Assembly (NCBI GenBank): GCA_024278565.1
Contig: JAJRSY010000187.1
Span: forward strand, 1 to 9,899
Reading direction: 5' to 3'
Source: Bacteroidota bacterium
GTDB lineage: Bacteria; Bacteroidota; Bacteroidia; Flavobacteriales; Flavobacteriaceae
Length of the DNA stretch: 9,899 bases
Positions 8,286 through 9,899 of this stretch are shown here, piece after piece. The position numbers and the translations under genes are program-made. Numbering within the stretch: the first letter of the stretch is position 1; every line of letters begins with the position of its first letter. The notes beneath the pieces were generated by a model. The model saw only the letters and a list, made by a program, of their open reading frames with translations. It was not told where the DNA came from and did no database searches.

Positions 8286-8320
8286 CAAGACTAAGAAGTA
8301 GGTAAAAAATGGGTGTCAAT
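8286..8320 (-). promoter_or_regulatory. Candidate promoter of the surface-protein operon
   Basis: On the minus strand TAGTCTTG (8293-8286) matches the Bacteroidota -7 consensus TAnnTTTG at all but one position. An ATTG that could act as a -33 box lies 23 bases upstream (8320-8317), at the long end of normal spacing. Transcription would start about 35-40 bases before the ATG at 8240. The site lies directly after the fabD terminator, where an independent promoter is expected. The motif is short, so this is a candidate only. Confidence 0.35.
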
Positions 8321-8326
8321 AATACT

Positions 8327-8360
8327 AAAAAAAAAGACCATTACTCTTAAATAACGGTCT
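8327..8360 (-). terminator. Rho-independent terminator of fabD
   Basis: On the minus strand AGACCGTTA (8360-8352) pairs with TAATGGTCT (8343-8335). This is a nine-pair stem with one G-U pair and an eight-base loop, and it runs directly into T's (8334-8327). It starts 47 bases after the fabD stop and separates fabD from the surface-protein operon on the same strand. Confidence 0.85.
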
Positions 8361-8407
8361 AAATATGGGTTTTTAGGTTAAAATACGATTTATATCGACA
8401 AAGGTAT

Positions 8408-9292
8408 CTACGTAAGAACGGCCGAAGTGGTTTCCGAACCGGGGTTTATTTTTTTGACCAAGCCCTGAAGTACCTTACCAGGTCCTATTTCAGTAAACAG
8501 AACGGCACCGTCTTTTACCATTTGCTGTACACTTTGTGTCCATTTAACGGGGGCGGTCAATTGTGAGATCAGGTTTTTCTTTATTTCGTCAGCATCAATG
8601 ACCGCCACGCTGGTAACATTTTGATAGATCGGGCAGTTTGGTGCACCAAAAACGGTGTTTTCCATTGCCGAGGCCAACTCTTCCCTAGCCGGCTCCATCA
8701 ACGGGGAGTGGAACGCCCCACCTACGGGCAGCACCAATGCCCTTCTCGCACCAGCTTCCTTCATTTTTTCACAGGCGGTCTCTATGGCCGGTACCTCGCC
8801 CGATATCACCAATTGACCAGGGCAGTTGTAATTGGCCGCAACCACAACACCGGGGGTATCCCCACAAATTTTTTCAACAACGGCATCTTCCAGTCCCAAT
8901 ACGGCAGCCATGGTACTCGGCTGTAGCTCACATGCCTTCTGCATGGCCAACGCTCTTTGTGCCACTAATTTTAGTCCGTCTTCAAAATTCAGGACTCCAT
9001 TGGCAACAAGGGCGGAAAACTCACCAAGGGAATGGCCTGCGACCATATCAGGAGTAAAATCATCGCCCATAACCCTAGTGAGTACCACCGAATGCAGAAA
9101 GATGGCAGGTTGGGTCACTTTGGTCTGTTTCAATTCTTCAGGAGTACCTTCGAACATGATATCGGTAATGCGGAACTCGAGTATTTCATTGGCACTTTCA
9201 AAGAGTTCTTGGGCCAAGGGGTATTTTTCATAAAGATCCAGCCCCATGCCCACAAACTGGGCACCTTGCCCGGGAAATATATATGCGTTCAT
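8408..9292 (-). CDS. fabD: Malonyl-CoA:ACP transacylase (FabD)
   Basis: The 294-residue protein covers the family from end to end. FabD moves the malonyl group from CoA to acyl carrier protein in the cytoplasm, supplying the extender unit for type II fatty acid synthesis. The N-terminal FPGQGAQ, the nucleophile elbow GHSLGE with catalytic Ser88, Arg113 in AQRALAMQ (which binds the malonyl carboxylate in homologues), catalytic His195 in GGAFHSPLM and the C-terminal GPGKVL motif are all present. I chose the ATG at 9292 because FPGQGAQ then starts at residue 6, as is usual. The frame stays open to a TTG at 9346, but that extension is not family sequence and covers the likely promoter. The gene stands alone, with its own terminator downstream and no fabH, fabF or acpP nearby. 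Confidence 0.97.
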   Translation of the reverse strand: MNAYIFPGQGAQFVGMGLDLYEKYPLAQELFESANEILEFRITDIMFEGTPEELKQTKVTQPAIFLHSVVLTRVMGDDFTPDMVAGHSLGEFSALVANGVLNFEDGLKLVAQRALAMQKACELQPSTMAAVLGLEDAVVEKICGDTPGVVVAANYNCPGQLVISGEVPAIETACEKMKEAGARRALVLPVGGAFHSPLMEPAREELASAMENTVFGAPNCPIYQNVTSVAVIDADEIKKNLISQLTAPVKWTQSVQQMVKDGAVLFTEIGPGKVLQGLVKKINPGSETTSAVLT

Positions 9293-9311
9293 CGATTTTT
9301 GTTTTGAACGG

Positions 9312-9347
9312 CAAAAATAAGGATATTTAGTTGATTGCGATTCCAAA
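9312..9347 (-). promoter_or_regulatory. Candidate fabD promoter
   Basis: On the minus strand TATTTTTG (9319-9312) matches the Bacteroidota -7 consensus TAnnTTTG exactly. TTTG (9347-9344) lies 24 bases upstream as a possible -33 box, slightly further than usual. The -7 box ends 19 bases before the fabD ATG, which would give a very short leader. Confidence 0.45.
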
Positions 9348-9458
9348 CCTCGACTAAACTACCATCGACTAAAGACCGATGGGTTTGATTTCGCCCCCGC
9401 CTAAATGACGAAGTCGGGCAGGTCCACCTACCGTAGGCAGGTAAAGGTGACTAACCTA

Positions 9459-9491
9459 AGTAACACCGTGACTTTGAGTCACGGTGTTACT
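9459..9491. repeat. Perfect 15-bp inverted repeat with a 3-base loop
   Basis: AGTAACACCGTGACT (9459-9473) and AGTCACGGTGTTACT (9477-9491) are exact reverse complements around TTG. On the + strand a T7 run (9504-9510) follows 12 bases later, too far for a standard terminator. No gene ends just before it. It could be a twofold operator in the divergent promoter region, the end of an unseen small RNA, or an intergenic repeat. The sequence alone does not decide. Confidence 0.75.
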
Positions 9492-9577
9492 AACTCAAAA
9501 TAATTTTTTTCAACCGAAATGAGGCCTCGGGGCCGAACAATTACCTAATAATATACAAAACTAAAGTCTTCGCCTAC

Positions 9578-9623
9578 CAGGCCTTGTCTGCCCGACCACA
9601 GACAGGCCTGCCATACAGGCAGG
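9578..9623. repeat. GGCAGG-type palindromic cluster
   Basis: CAGGCCTTGTCTG (9578-9590) pairs with CAGACAGGCCTG (9599-9610) with one bulged T and an eight-base loop. GCCTG (9606-9610) can instead pair with CAGGC (9616-9620), and GGCAGGT follows. It resembles the CCTGCC/GGCAGG palindrome in the 1450-1657 element and looks like a dispersed intergenic repeat. Confidence 0.6.
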
Positions 9624-9785
9624 TAAAGGCAGAGGAATTCAACCCCAGAATGATACATTAATATAATAAAAGCACCTACAGACAAACCCATGCCCTGCCC
9701 GACGCTATCAGGCGGTAATATCTACCAAAATTTAATAGCTTAATTTCGTCTTTTGACTTATCTTTACATAAAAGTTCACAGAATT

Positions 9786-9899
9786 ATGAGCAGGACCACG
9801 ATCAAGTTCCCCAGAAGAGACCCATCCCAATTTTTCAAGACCTTGAACAAAAGGGTCAATGATTATTTCAAGGATAACAAACTCAAGAAAACAGGAAAC
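9786..9899 (+). CDS. N-terminus of a probable fatty acid desaturase (partial)
   Basis: From the ATG at 9786 the frame stays open for 38 codons to the end of the window. The start MSRTTIKFPRRDPSQFFKT, followed by LNKRVNDYFKDN, resembles the N-terminus of membrane fatty acid desaturases (linoleoyl-CoA or delta-6-like) found in Flavobacteriia. In these a short soluble leader precedes the first membrane helices. The histidine boxes that would prove the function lie beyond the window, so the call rests on remembered similarity of the leader alone. Such enzymes insert double bonds into membrane acyl chains. The gene diverges from fabD, which also belongs to fatty acid metabolism. Confidence 0.6.
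   Translation, partial: MSRTTIKFPRRDPSQFFKTLNKRVNDYFKDNKLKKTGN

Larger units (their letters stand above)
9293..9785. other. 493-base intergenic region between fabD and the desaturase gene
   Basis: These genes are divergent, so promoters for both should lie here. It holds the candidate fabD promoter next to fabD, a perfect hairpin (9459-9491), a weak CCTAC/GTAGG palindrome with an adjoining GGCAGGT (about 9425-9443), and a larger palindromic cluster (9578-9623). I see no supported coding frame, tRNA or riboswitch. Near the desaturase start, TATCTTTA (9759-9766) resembles a -7 box but lacks a good -33 partner. Confidence 0.6.

Noticed and set aside
9293..9346. 18-residue N-terminal extension of FabD from a TTG
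   Set aside because: The extension is not family sequence, FPGQGAQ normally starts within the first ten residues, and the best promoter match lies inside it.
9459..9510. Rho-independent terminator on the + strand
   Set aside because: The T7 run is 12 bases beyond the stem, and no gene or visible promoter precedes it on that strand.

Overview
The window looks like chromosomal DNA from a marine-type Flavobacteriia (Bacteroidota), probably Flavobacteriaceae. The evidence is a type IX secretion (T9SS) cargo protein with a gliding-motility-type C-terminal domain, a PorP/SprF-family outer-membrane protein next to it, an OmpA-family protein with a beta-propeller, TAnnTTTG-like promoter elements and GGCAGG-core intergenic palindromes. 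The genus cannot be fixed from this window alone.

Layout, left to right: (1) the last 33 codons of an unidentified + strand gene (1-102). (2) An Nramp-related membrane transporter gene on + (152-1405), intact except for a TAA stop at codon 30 in its first membrane segment. The family match continues on both sides of the stop, so this is a point-nonsense pseudogene, a gene restarted at 272, or a sequencing error. (3) A 267-base gap between convergent genes, mostly filled by an element of nested palindromes bounded by long imperfect inverted arms (1450-1657). (4) A three-gene minus-strand operon (8240 to 1673) with gaps of 8 and 11 bases: a 1206-residue modular surface protein with a type B (CHU_C) C-terminal domain, a PorP/SprF-like outer-membrane protein, and an OmpA-family protein with TPR-like, PD40 propeller and OmpA_C regions. 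(5) A 167-base gap with a rho-independent terminator for fabD and a candidate promoter for the operon. (6) fabD on minus (9292-8408). (7) A 493-base gap between divergent genes with the fabD promoter, a perfect 15-bp hairpin and two GGCAGG-core palindromic segments. (8) The first 38 codons of a probable fatty acid desaturase on +.

How the genes work together: the operon is a self-contained surface-display module. The large protein would cross the inner membrane by Sec and the outer membrane by T9SS. Type B C-terminal domains are known to depend on PorP/SprF-like partners, here the next gene, and the OmpA-family protein may tie the assembly to peptidoglycan. A run of eight G in the cargo gene, upstream of the sorting domain, could switch display on and off if it slips. 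fabD and the desaturase both belong to fatty acid metabolism and are divergently placed. I see no CRISPR array, phage gene, transposase, tRNA or rRNA. The most unusual features are the nonsense codon, the G8 tract, the nested-palindrome element and the perfect hairpin.
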